From Coniochaeta sp. PMI_546 (taxonomy: Eukaryota; Ascomycota; Sordariomycetes; Coniochaetales; Coniochaetaceae), in contig MU271147.1 of the NCBI GenBank assembly GCA_021432605.1, positions 186,001 through 250,000 of the forward strand: a stretch of DNA of 64,000 nucleotides, given 5' to 3'. Under the pieces are notes generated by a model. That model was not told the origin of the DNA. It ran no database searches and saw nothing but the letters and a program-made list of their open reading frames with translations. The position numbers and the translations under genes are program-made. Of the stretch, positions 33,437-44,493 are shown piece by piece. How positions within the stretch are numbered: position 1 is the first letter of the stretch; each line of letters begins with the position of its first letter.

Positions 33437-34848
33437 CTTTCTTTTTTTTTTTTTGAAGGAAGTCTGCTTTTTGTGCTTTTGAATGTTGAAAGACAGCAGA
33501 GGCGCAGAGTTGTGGTAGATGGGGGTTTGTCTGTCGTTATATGCAGGCGAGTTGCGCCTGTTGCAGGGGGGTGCGGTATCATGTTTGCAGTGCAATGGCA
33601 CTAAATCTGGGTCAGCTTCCCCGGAGTTTAAGGCGCCAGAAGGGGCAAAGCTCGGCGATTTTGTCCTGTACTCGTGATTGGACCAGAGGTCTCAGGACTG
33701 ATGTAGGATTAAGTCGTATCTATGATCAACTTCAGACATAAGTCTAGCGACACTGATCAGCTTATATCTATGTGTGGAAAGTGACTGACAGGGTGATTCT
33801 GACACCTTTCAACAGTTTGACCTGAATGATGCTTTACCTCCCAGATAGAGATGTGATCATTGCTTCCGGGGGCCTGACACGGCCATTCATAATATTAATG
33901 AGCGATGTGAAAGCTTGCATCACTTTCCTTAGATGACCTTGTTGTCACTGTGTACTGCCATTGGTGGTTGTGGCTTGACTGCTTCGATACATTAGGGATC
34001 ATGTCGCTCCTCTGCCTCTTACACCATTGATTCATCCTTGCCGTAGCGCTGCAAGGCCAATTGAGTGCTGTCCGTGGTTTCTTATGGTTAACAGAGCATG
34101 GAACTCGGATTCCCTCGGGTAGCCCCTTAGACGTCTACTCTGTCCAGTCTTCATTGCCGTCCTGCTGTGTGCTTCCAAGAGAACATGTGTTATATCTTCA
34201 CGGGATTCAATATCCAAGCTGTGTCCAGGAGCCCTGCCTCCCCGGGCTTCAAGTATATGCCTTACCAGACGCGTGCCTTCGCGTCAGTAGTAGGCCTGAT
34301 CCTGTTGAGGCGCTCTTCTCAGCCCACCTCCTATCACAGCCAGTCAAGGCTTCAAGTCCTTTGCTTGATTAGTCTTAACAACCCAGACCTTGACAAGTAG
34401 CTGAATGATTCTGCTACCCCCTTCAACTCTTTGCGCGTAGCCCGTGAACCATACCATGGACCGGCCTTATCGATATCTCGCTCAACCTCACAAGCTCCCC
34501 TCCCCTGGCCTTCGTTCAGCACACCGTAGAAGGCCGCTAGGCCTAGAATGGAAGTACCCAAAGAGCCGAAGTCTCTCCTGGTAGCTCACCACCTTCAGCA
34601 CGTCCCTTATCGGAGGCCCAACTCGTACCTCTTCTTCAACAGTCCTTCTCCCAGCCCACAGAACGCGTCTTTTCTTCTTCCACCCACCCACCTTTCTTCC
34701 TTGCGAGTCACAACTCCAAGAACGCGTTACCAGTTCCTCCCAACTCTTCCCAAGCCTTCCCTATTCTTTCTCATACCCTCGCTCACGACTGTAACTTGTC
34801 CTGCTCTCTCCATTGCTTGTAGAATCATCCAAAATTCTGCCATTCACC
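33437..34848. other. 1.4-kb divergent spacer
   Basis: Upstream regions of the SRPBCC gene (minus) and the methyltransferase gene (plus). The final 300 bases are CT-rich, typical of a fungal promoter/leader. No gene recognised. Confidence 0.5.
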
Positions 34849-36702
34849 ATGGAGAAGCTCAAGATGAAAGACAAGGTCGACAACCCGCCCAACCCTGCCG
34901 GTGAGGCTATCGCCGCTTCGGGTGCTGAGCCGAAGCCTTCGCGTGCTGAGAAGGAGCCCAAACGTGATGTTAAGACAACTATCGAGAACACCACCATGGC
35001 CAATGTCAATCAACCGATCGCGGGCCCTTCTACTGAGACCGCCGGCAACCAGTACGCCGATTGGGACGAGACAGACATCGTCTTCATCGACTCAGACGGT
35101 GAGACCAGTACGCTGACGCCCGACTCATTTGATTCCGAGGGCAGCGCCATTGCTGCCTTCGCCAATGACTTGAAGCACAAGTGGTACAAGATCATCCCAG
35201 ACTTCCTTGACCCAGCCTTCGGCAAGACCAAGGCCACGGATGAGGCCGACATGGAGGTTCGCCGCGCTCGGATCGGCAACTACAAGGATATCTATGACTC
35301 CTCGTCGTGTAAGCTGAGCCGCTTTTGTCTGAGAAAGCCTCATACTGACAAAGGATCACAGCATACATGCATCCAGCCTGCCCGGTGAGTCCAGTGGAGA
35401 GGTGAGAGAGGCGTACGAGATTGATGCTAACGACAGCATGTTGCCTCAGATGGAGACGCGTCGACAGGGTAAGTGAACGTCTCTCTTGGTGACTGAAGTG
35501 TGGCCTGTGAACTTCCAGTGCTGACAACACGAGAAGCCGTCTTCCACCACATCGGTCTCACTGCCAGGGGTGGCCTCCTGCACATGTCCAGATTCGTCAT
35601 CGCGCCCGCCAAGATCCTCTTTCTGGGCAACGGCATGAACCGCATCGTATCCCATCTGGGTGAGTTCTCCCGAGCGTCGGAGCTCTTGAAGATAAAGCAG
35701 CAAGAACTGACCAGCCACTATAGCCAAGAGCTACCCCCTCACCCGCATCATGGCTGTGAACGACAAGTTGCCTCCTGTCCGCGGAGCCAGGTAAGTGGAG
35801 GAATCTGTGTTGAACTGGCTACCCGGGCCGTCCAGAACTGACCGTCCCCGCTTCCCTTTTAGCGTCCCGTACAACCTGAACTTCATGATTGCGCGCATCG
35901 AGGAGGACTGGGCCGCTTTTGATTCCAACTGGAAGAACTCCTACGACATGGTCATCATGGTCGACCTGTTCGACAAGTACAAGGGCGACATCTGGGCCCT
36001 CCTGAACACAGCCTACCGAGCCCTGAAGCCCGCCGGTCTTCTCGAGATCCACGACCGTGGCCCCCTGGCCTTCGCGTTCGGGAAGGACAAGGCCCCGGCC
36101 CACCGCGAGCTGCAGGCTGCGCTCCGGGAGTTGAAGCCGCGGACCAAATTCAGCTCCATCGTCGGCTCCCGAGCACATCTCACCATGATGGCCGTGGGCT
36201 TCACCGAGGTCAAGCAGAAGGTGGTCAACGTCCCGTCCAACCCGCACGCCGTCGCCCGAGGCCAGCCCGCGCGTCTCCTGACGGACGAGCAGGCCCTGGA
36301 GGTCAAGTGTGGCGAGCTGGTGCAGATGAACCTGTTCGAGAACAAGCTGCTGGAGAAGCTAGCCAAGCGCCTCTTCATCGACGGCAAGGGATGCTGCGAG
36401 GAGCAAGCCGAGCAGTGGGTCACCGAGATGGCCTTTGAGATGGAGCAGACTTCGATCCACGCCTACATGCCTCTGTAAGCAAGCTGTCGATGCCAGAATG
36501 ACCACTTTGACGAGTTGTAAAATTACTGACTGCCCATCTCTTTCATCACAGGTACTTCGCCTGGGGCCGCAAGGCGTGGGAGCATGAAAAGAAGAAAGAG
36601 GACACGGAGGACATCGAGGACAGCGAGGCGGAGCTCGGCGGTCCCTATGTCGTTGCCCCGGACGCCTCTGGGCTCGCCAGCTTGGCGAACATGTTCCCGT
36701 AG
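34849..36702 (+). CDS. LaeA/UMTA-like SAM-dependent methyltransferase, motif I divergent
   Basis: Seven exons: 34849-35308, 35362-35384, 35450-35468, 35519-35659, 35724-35790, 35863-36474 and 36552-36702, giving 490 aa. The start has an ideal CACCATGG context. After an acidic, disordered N-terminal 150 residues, the order of the LaeA-like fungal methyltransferase family is followed: ETRRQVLTTREAVFHHIGL (cap helix), ILFLGNGMNRIV (motif I), MAVNDKLP (motif II), NFMIARIEEDW, then YDMVIMVDLF, LNTAYRALKPAGLLEIHDRG and a C-terminal MPLYFAWGRKAW. Motif I lacks the usual GTGTG and motif II lacks the usual acidic residue at the strand end, so SAM binding is doubtful. Exons 2 and 3 are only 23 and 19 bp; they are forced by frame and by good splice sites. 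A clade-specific, possibly non-catalytic member is likely. Confidence 0.83.
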
Positions 36703-37300
36703 GGGATATGGAGACTCGTCAGGTTTGTGATGGACTTGGCCACCATGCTGAATTTGCTTTGAGGGTTCTAGGGATGCGGCTTTGATTTTATTTGAAATTT
36801 GCGTTGTTTTTCTTTGCTATTAGCTCTGGATGGCTTGCAGATCAGAGGGTTCACACGGACCCGGATGATAATGCTGTTGAAACCGCCGCGATGCGTTTTT
36901 TTTTTCCCGAGGGGGATCTGGCTTTGCAACTCTTGTTGTGTGTGTCACTGGATCAAGGAACAGGGAACTTTGCATTCAAGGTGGCACGCTCGACGGGAGA
37001 GCAGCAGGAAGTGTTCTATGAGGGTTTGCGCAGGTATCGAGGAGTTTTGCTCTTGGTACTAGATTATTCACTATAATTTGGTCATTCTTGAAGTCCCCAG
37101 CGTGATAAAATGAACCAATTTTCATGATAAGTAGGTACGCAGACGATCACTTTGCGTGAATGCCGAGGCGATATCAGACCCTTTCGACCATTTAAGGTCA
37201 CTCGGCCCAGAGCGACCAATTTTCCCATCTACGCCTCTCTTGTCAAGTTATCTCTCTATTCAAAACCGTTTCCGGATGTATGAACAACCGACATACTATC
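36703..37300. other. convergent spacer
   Basis: About 600 bp between the 3' ends of the methyltransferase and the F-box gene. No gene or repeat recognised apart from short homopolymer runs. Confidence 0.5.
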
Positions 37301-38560
37301 TCACCCCTTTCCACATCCCGTGTCCGTGACCAAGTCTACCCCCCCTGATGTGGACTCCAAGCCCTCGCCCGCGCCTTCATACAACGCACGAACACTTCCC
37401 GGCTCGTGGTCGAGGGTCAGACCGACGTGTATGCTGTTCCAATGGTCGGGACGCAAATCGGAGACCTGGACCCTCCATGCAAGGCTCATGGGGGAGCCCT
37501 CGGGCCCCAGATCCCGCCAAGCCATCAACTCCACGCATTCCCGCGACGCCCGTACGGCGTAATCGGTCGGACAGCGGGGGCACGCACCGCATACCTCGAC
37601 GACCGAAGCGCCGCTGTTGCCGTCGTGGTCGTGGTCCTCTTCTTCTTGCTGTTGCTGTTGCTGTTGTTGCTGCCCGAGTGCGGCCAGGACCGCCACGGCG
37701 AGAAAGTCATGCGGCAGGAACGGGTTGCGCCACAGTTGAGGGTATCTAAAGTCCGGCGGAGGGAGATAGGGGGCGACCCCCAGATGTGTGCATATTTTCA
37801 AGTCCCCCATGTCATCTAGCGATATGGCTTGGCCGTCTCGCTGAAATCGCCAGGTCGTCAGCGTCAAGTACCGAAGCTGGCCGTCTGCGCCAGTCTTTGC
37901 CTTCGGGTAGACCGAGCATCGTGCTGCCAGTTTGATGCTCCATGACAGTTCTTGATCATAGGTTCTAGAGTTCTCGTAATGACGGGCTGCGAGAAGCTTA
38001 TTGGCATATTCGCTGGCTTCGTTCCGCAACCGGAGGTGCTTGAGCGCCACTTGGACGTGACGGTGGTCGAGCCTGATGGTGCGTCTGTTCGACACAGACC
38101 AGCCAAGGCCATATGCTGTATAGCCCCAATCGGCCCATCCCAAGGGACAGGTCAGATTCATTGGGTTCTCTGGGGTGTCGAAGGGGTTGATGGCGTGGAG
38201 TTCCAGGCACGCCTCGCACACCCACTGCTCCGGGAGGCTGCGAGCAATGCAGGCGAGATACTCGAGGTGTTGATCCCGTGTGAGCTGCTGGTTGCGGAAA
38301 TGGCGCACAGCCGCATGAAACCCATGTAGCACCCTGCAGGTCAGCGCCAACACAAGTCGGTGTTCTGGGTCCAGTGCTTGGAACACGAGATACATGATAT
38401 CGGCTGGAAGCTGGAGAAAGGCGCATGTGTTGATTTGCGTCGTCGCGCTGTTTCTTTCAGCACCCAGTTTGTTGAGAGCAAGAGCGGGCTTCTGAGGCGT
38501 CGTTGCCCGCCACTCCCTTGCCTGAGCCACAAGGCGACGAATACACTGTGGAAGCTTCAT
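37301..38560 (-). CDS. F-box protein with Cys-rich modules
   Basis: Single exon, 419 aa. An F-box near residues 48-85 (FLQLPADIMYLVFQALDPEH...LTCRVLHGF) should bind Skp1 in an SCF ubiquitin ligase. Downstream are a CEACLELH module (C-x2-C-x3-H) near 117, KICTHLGV, a nine-residue Gln run followed by an acidic EEEDHDHD stretch, and CGACPRC followed by PTDYAV. The same modules in the same order occur in the gene at 52156-53508, so the two are distant paralogues. Such fungal F-box proteins are numerous and of unknown target. The start is the first ATG after an upstream GTG. Confidence 0.75.
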   Translation of the reverse strand: MKLPQCIRRLVAQAREWRATTPQKPALALNKLGAERNSATTQINTCAFLQLPADIMYLVFQALDPEHRLVLALTCRVLHGFHAAVRHFRNQQLTRDQHLEYLACIARSLPEQWVCEACLELHAINPFDTPENPMNLTCPLGWADWGYTAYGLGWSVSNRRTIRLDHRHVQVALKHLRLRNEASEYANKLLAARHYENSRTYDQELSWSIKLAARCSVYPKAKTGADGQLRYLTLTTWRFQRDGQAISLDDMGDLKICTHLGVAPYLPPPDFRYPQLWRNPFLPHDFLAVAVLAALGQQQQQQQQQEEEDHDHDGNSGASVVEVCGACPRCPTDYAVRASRECVELMAWRDLGPEGSPMSLAWRVQVSDLRPDHWNSIHVGLTLDHEPGSVRALYEGAGEGLESTSGGVDLVTDTGCGKG

Positions 38561-39564
38561 CACAGTTGGATGGAGATAGACTTATGCAGTTGCTATTATG
38601 GAGATATGACCCTGGTTGGAAAGTGTCAATCGACGTCAAAGAAAAGGGGGAGAAGGAGTAGACTATATAAATGAGGAGGATGAGGAAGAATTTAAGCGGG
38701 AGGAAGAACAAAGTTGTCAGCGAAGGTTTCAAGGTTTGTTCTAGAGTTGAAAGCGCCTCTAGGCGACAGAGCCTGGGTGAAGTTCCCCCTTTTACAAGAG
38801 TCAGGCCCTCCCTCCAGATGTAGTACCCCAAACCTACTTGCTGGACTTGGGACTCATTTGTTCCTTGGCTGCGACTTCTAGGTGGCTGAAGGCTCCAAGG
38901 TTCCATTCCTAATCAGCCCCTGAACCTTCATGGACGGCAGGTCTTTTGTTATCTTTGCAGTCATCCTCCAAGCCTCAGAGTCTCTGTCAGATCGCCATCG
39001 CAATGACATGTTGACGACTACTACGCTCTGCACACAAGGTGTGATGGCACAGCTAAGCAGTCATACCAAGGTAGTTGACAAACGACGAACGATGGACTGA
39101 GCACATCGACAAAAGAAAAAGACGCAAAACTCGTGCGTGTCGTGAAATACAGAATGTAATTTATTGAGTGTGGAAACGTCAGACTTGTAACAGAGTGCTA
39201 TTCTCCAGAAGCTGGCCTAGACTACGTATGCACCGATGTCCTCAAAACCCTAAACTTTGCCAACCACATCACGACGAGCAGCCATGAGAACTCAAAAGAT
39301 CAGCCCAATGTGGACCCCGATGGATAACCCTGTAGGATGTCAGCCATCATACCTATCAAGTGATAGAGGCTTTACCTTTGCCGTATCCCGGTCAAATCGA
39401 TGCTCGTGTTGGCTTCACCTCTAAGAGGTTACTGGACCCAGCCACCACGGTGAGGTACGAGCATGGCTGGGGCCCACGACCGCCCACCCCTTGTAATCTT
39501 TTACAGCCGGTACAAGAATGGCTGACAATCTGCAAAAAAAAGTCAACAAAAGAACAATCAACGC
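38561..39564. other. 1-kb spacer upstream of F-box gene
   Basis: Promoter of the minus-strand F-box gene and flank of a small remnant. No gene seen. Confidence 0.45.
38663..38672 (-). promoter_or_regulatory. possible TATA box of the F-box gene
   Basis: CTATATAAAT (read on the minus strand as ATTTATATAG) lies about 100 bp upstream of the F-box start codon, in an otherwise GA/CT-rich leader. Position is plausible; there is no further support. Confidence 0.3.
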
Positions 39565-39813
39565 TTAGACCTGAATACGGCCATGAACCAAAGAGGAAAT
39601 GTCTCGCTCGATTTCGCTGATCCTCCTCTGTAACCGTTCGTACTCCGCCCTAGTCACATAAGCGTCAAGTGGTTCCAAATCAACCTGATCGTCAGCAATT
39701 GGGGCAGGAGGGGGCTCATCTGTCAACCAACTCAACCATCTCACCCTCCTGAACCTCCCCAAAAAGTTAACAAGAGTCAGAGTGAAAGTGAGGAGTGCGC
39801 AAATCGCCGATAT
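39565..39813 (-). pseudogene. short single-pass membrane ORF, broken or partly resolved
   Basis: The minus-strand frame encodes about 82 residues: a hydrophobic helix (ISAICALLTFTLTLVNFLG), a basic stop-transfer segment FRRVRW, a Pro-rich linker and a short coiled-coil-like region (RAEYERLQRRISEIERDISS). It has no ATG of its own. An in-frame ATG in good context at 39831 gives MSATD and then TAG, directly followed by the helix. Either a glutamine codon became amber and the gene is dead, or that TAG is a splice acceptor and the first exon lies upstream (a GTAAGC donor exists near 39,978). The family is not recognised. Confidence 0.4.
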
Positions 39814-39831
39814 CTAGTCGGTAGCTGACAT

Positions 39832-42322
39832 GGTGAACGAGCGGATGAAGAAAAAAAAAGGAGAAGAGAGGAGGAAGAATTCTGAGCTCAGAGGACGAGG
39901 GACATTCTTATGTACTCGCCTCTTGCTCAGCGACAACATAAGGAAAGCGTCATGGTCTTGAGGAAGGTCTGAGGCTTACCCAAGGATGATGGAGGTCTCG
40001 CGGCGCAGGAACGAACCCCTTTGGTCTCCGTCACCCTGTTTGAGCTGGCGTACCTACCCTGTCAACACCAAGATGCAGATTAACATAGCAGTCGTTTTTT
40101 GCTTGCACAGGGAAATCACGTTGGTGTACATATTTATTTTGTCGGGGAAAGTCTCCCGCGTCATGATAGCAACGGACATGCGAAGTCCTTCCCCGTTGTG
40201 AATCGCGTACAGGAGAAGCCACTTTCAAACTCTCCAGCGAAGGTTGGAATGTTGATAGCAGATTACTGACCAAGATCCACTTCGTTAGGCTTGCGATCGT
40301 GACAGCGAGCTCAACAGCGTTAAGACGGGATATAGCGAGGTTTAGCGACACTTAAGACCTCCAGTGGGAGAGCGCATCTAGACACGACTGGGGCAGGGAG
40401 GGATGCTTGACCGGCCATGAACAGACTTGAACCTCCCTCAACCTGTCGGAGGGTTTCAGGTAGAAGACAGTCATCGAGCAGCCCAATGGCGGCAGATTCT
40501 CGCAAGCCAGATGAAGCCGACCTGAAGCTGATCAGCGTGATGTTGCAGTCCACACAGCAATATCGATCAGAAGGGGAAGCAAGAGTACACAGTAACTCGA
40601 GGGGAGCATTGATACGTACTAAATAGCTATAGTGTTTTGAATTACTTACATATACGTACTTCAGACGGAATCAAGGTGGTCAGATAACCCTAGATAACAA
40701 ACCTTGGATTGTTGACAGCAGACACGGGAGAAATCTAACAGTAGGAATAAACTGTACATGGGAGGAGGAGAAACAAAGTGCGTTACTATATATAGCGGTT
40801 GGAAAAGAACTCTTCGCTATAGCTACTCCTACTCCAACCCGGAGGCATGGAAGAGGCTCCGAAGCGGCGATGCCATCAGCAAACAATGCTTGTTCAACAG
40901 CACACCGTTAGCACAGGCAAAAGCAATATCAGCATCGTTCCACCCACAGACATATGCATTACCAAGGGCCAAGTTTCTGGGAGTATCGGGCTTATATTCA
41001 GTAATGCCCCTTGGGCCGTAGACTTCAAAAGCGATCAGTCAATACGAGGCAATTTAATTCATTCATTCCTTGGTAAAATAACTCGCCGTCATACTATATC
41101 CCAATGATGAAGGTGATAGGATAGCAACAGCAGAATCAAGCAGTATTCGCCGCGTTTAGTGACATGGACAGTATGGTACTACCCCAAACTCGACAGTTGA
41201 CAGCACGAGGCCGAGACATGGTTTGATCGGTATACCACGCTGGATAAAGCAGCAAAGCATGTCAAGTATTGTCTCAAACGACGGTGTTACCTCTCTAAGA
41301 CAGTTATTTCATTCACCATTTGTCAAGCACGCTGCTGGGGACGAGCCGAGTCCACGAGACGTGAGAAAAGATGGACCTGGCGGTATGCCTCAGCGCTGTA
41401 TATCGCTTGTCCCTTCAAAGAGATCGGCAGTGAGCATCAGAGCCCATATGCACCCATTATTTAGTAAAACGGCAGGCTGGACGAAGTATAGGCAGTGGTT
41501 GCAAATATTCCTGTCCCCGGGGCACGAGGTCTTATCAGGAAGCAAGGACAGGGATACACCACAACTGCCACCAGAACGTGTCACGTCTCTGACAGTTTTA
41601 GTAGTAGATCACTGAATCCAGATCGGTTCCCGTGATTATCATAGGGGGGATGAAGGCCAGAAGAATCGAGGGTTGGGCCAGAGACCCGTGTGCGATAGCA
41701 ACGTGTCTTCCTACTGTCAACACGGCACTCAACTAGAGATACCGAGTTAGCAGTGGTCTTCCGGCACATTCCAAAGCAGACAAGTTGCCAAAAGTGTTTT
41801 GCATTGTAATCTACAGATATCCACCTTTGATGATCCCATGATAGCAATGTGAGGCAGTGTGACCGTTTGGTGCAACATGCTTGTTCTTACACGGTGACAC
41901 CACCACTGGCGACAGTTCCCTCCAACTTCACTTTTGAAACACCATTTGCTCAGGCTCCAATTTCTTCTTCGACCTTCCCATCTTGAGATGCAGAGCATAT
42001 GCATGTCCTCGCTGACAAGAGGCATGTTGCAATGCGTGGAGCGAGGGTGACCCCGATATAGGTTCAAGCAGGGACACATCATGGCGGAATGATGATGGCG
42101 CGACAAAATCAAGCCATATTCTCGAGACTGGAAATGATATATTGTCTCGTGACTGACATTGGTTAATTGAATTGAACTGGACTGTACAGAGTTCGTGGTT
42201 GAGAATCTGGCTTGACAAGATATCTTCTCTTTTAATTTCTGGATAGAATAATAAACTGGTTGCAAACTTGTTGGCGTGCCGCACAGCAAGTTATCAAGAT
42301 GTATCGCAGCAGGCAGAACGGT
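39832..42322. other. 2.5-kb gene-poor spacer
   Basis: No gene I can support. A minus-strand frame near 40,840-41,030 reads with three cysteines and a protein-like composition but has no start or splice support. Several other frames of 60-130 codons look like noise. Confidence 0.4.
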
Positions 42323-44493
42323 CTAGGTGGCCCTGGGACTGCTGGCAGATGACAGGAGTCTGTGAACGCGGGGCGGTCTTGCGGTGAAGCCATCGATGTC
42401 ACCCAATTCCATGTCGCTGGTTCTGGCGGAGGTTGTCTTTTGTGGCTGGAGATTCTGTCCGAGAAGAGATGCGACTGGTGTGCGGTCGGCTAGTAGTGTG
42501 CCGAGGCTGGTGACCAAGCCAATGATAGAGACGATGAGCAGACCCAACACCTGCGAAGTAAATGCCGATACGTAGACTCTTGTCACGAGAAGTTGCAGAT
42601 CCGTTGGCATCGAGAAAATTGCCATGGGACTTCGGTGAATGGCATCCAGCTGTTCATGGTTCAGTACTGAACTGAGCTCCTCTTGTATGAGCTGGTTGAA
42701 GACGAGGGTCCCGACAGTCAATCCGATGCACCCTCCCAAGACCCGGGCCTGTGCCACAGCTCCCTGAGCGACTGCGAGATCAATGTTTCGGGCCTCAACT
42801 GTGGTCATCATGGTGACTCCCGCAAACACAAGTCCCACGCCAAAGCCGTACAGAGCAGTGCAGCCTAAGAAGAGGGAAATGGTAGAGGTGCCAGATGTCG
42901 TACCGTATATGAGGCCAAGGCCAAGGCACTGAAATGCGCAACCAGCAATGGTGGTGAAAGCCGTGAAATTTCGTTTCTTGTTGACGATTCCAGCGGTGAA
43001 TGAGCCAAAGGCAGTGGCACCGAGCATTGGTAACAGGTGTAGACCGGCCACGAGCGATGTGTCGCCATTGACGATCTGGAGTCTTTCAGGAATGTCAACG
43101 ACAAGGGCGACGTAAGACCACCCCGCAAAAAAAGTTGCTCTGGTCATTGATCAGTACCGAGCACCGTAATATGACCAACATCGTAACAAGAATATGACTC
43201 ACAGCAGACCGCTCACATATGCTCGCTTCAAAGCCAACCGGATTGGGAAGATTGGCTCGATTCTCAGGCGCTGCAGACGCGTGCCTAGAAGGAGCTCCCA
43301 GAGACACAAACCAAGCCACGACAAGCCAGAGAATGTGAGTGTGACAACGATCTCTGGATCCTGCCAATTCACGACCAGCGAGCCCGCCTGCTGCATGGCG
43401 AAGACAAGCAGTGCCGATGCGCTAATGAGCAGCACGTTGCCGATGAAATCAATCTTTGCAAAGGTATCTCGCCATTTCAAGTGCTGCCGCTGCTTATCAG
43501 GCCACCAGACCAGCAGAAATCCGATGGCTACAACACCGAAAGGAGCGCTGAGTTGGTTCGTTAGATCTGTGCTGCGAATTCAGTTATTCGGCAGACTCAC
43601 TTGATGATGAAAATACCTCGCCAGTTCCACCTCGACGAGATCACGCCGCCAAGTAGCGGACCAAGAATGTAGGAGACGGATAAAGTGATGCCTATCATGG
43701 CACCAACGGTCTCTGGACCACCCAGTCCTAGTTCAACGAGACAGATCTGAGAAAGACTGTACAAACCAGCACCTCCGATGCCTTGAAGAGCTCGGCCGAC
43801 AATGCTGATATAATTGTCAGAGGCAGTCCATTGTAACGTTGTTGTAGATTGCTAGCAACTTACAGTTGCATCATGTCTGTTGCAAACATGCATAACAGAG
43901 AGAAACCAGCAAAGAAAGCCCAGGAAGTGATGAGCATATTGCGACGTCCGTAGATGTCGCTCAGCTTCGAGAATCCGACTGCAAATGCTAAACGGAGGTC
44001 AGATGGCACAGTGAAGTTGTCAATGGTAGTATGGCTTTGGACTGACCCATATATGTCAAGAGATACGCGAGAATGACCCAAGGGGCGTTCAGATAGTCAT
44101 TGTGGAGGTCGACGGACATCTTGACGAGAGCGGTCGACACTACAGACATATCGAGGCACGAGAACATCAGCCCCAGTAGGATGCTGCTCGGAAGTTAGTG
44201 CTGTCAACCGACCATAGAATAAAAACCTCTTACATGAGGGTCAAGACGACCTTGGAGACAGGATCCTGGGGGACGAAACCATCGCCCGCGTTTGGGTGGG
44301 GAGACATAGCACGAGTGCCCAGAACCGGACCATTGCTAGAGGTTCGACTCGCGGCTGGAAATGTCTCCGCAATGGACTCGGGCGAGGATTTCATTTCGCC
44401 GTCACCGTGCTCTCGACCTCTCACCGGACCAATCTGGATTACCCATTCCTGATGGGTAACTACAGGATCTTCGCTGCAGCGTCTGCTACCCAT
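42323..44493 (-). CDS. MFS exporter, DHA2 (14-TM) drug/metabolite family
   Basis: Proton antiporter of the plasma membrane. Six exons on the minus strand: 44493-44234, 44183-44047, 43987-43864, 43804-43601, 43547-43203 and 43139-42323, giving 628 aa. The five introns are 50-63 bp. After an 80-residue cytoplasmic tail come the DHA2 landmarks: LDMSVVSTALVKM in TM1, the loop motif GFSKLSDIYGRRN, GRALQGIGGAGLY, antiporter motif C as SVSYILGPLLGG, then NWRGIFIIN-APFGVVAIGFLLVWW and eight further hydrophobic helices. Exon 5 was placed at the acceptor that restores the family sequence; the nearer AG would leave an intron of only about 27 bp. The substrate is unknown. It lies about 16 kb from the PKS on the opposite strand, so a link to that pathway is possible but unproven. 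Confidence 0.88.

Noticed and set aside
40840-41030. Minus-strand Cys-containing frame as a possible secreted protein
   Set aside because: No start codon, signal peptide or intron that would join it to one could be found.
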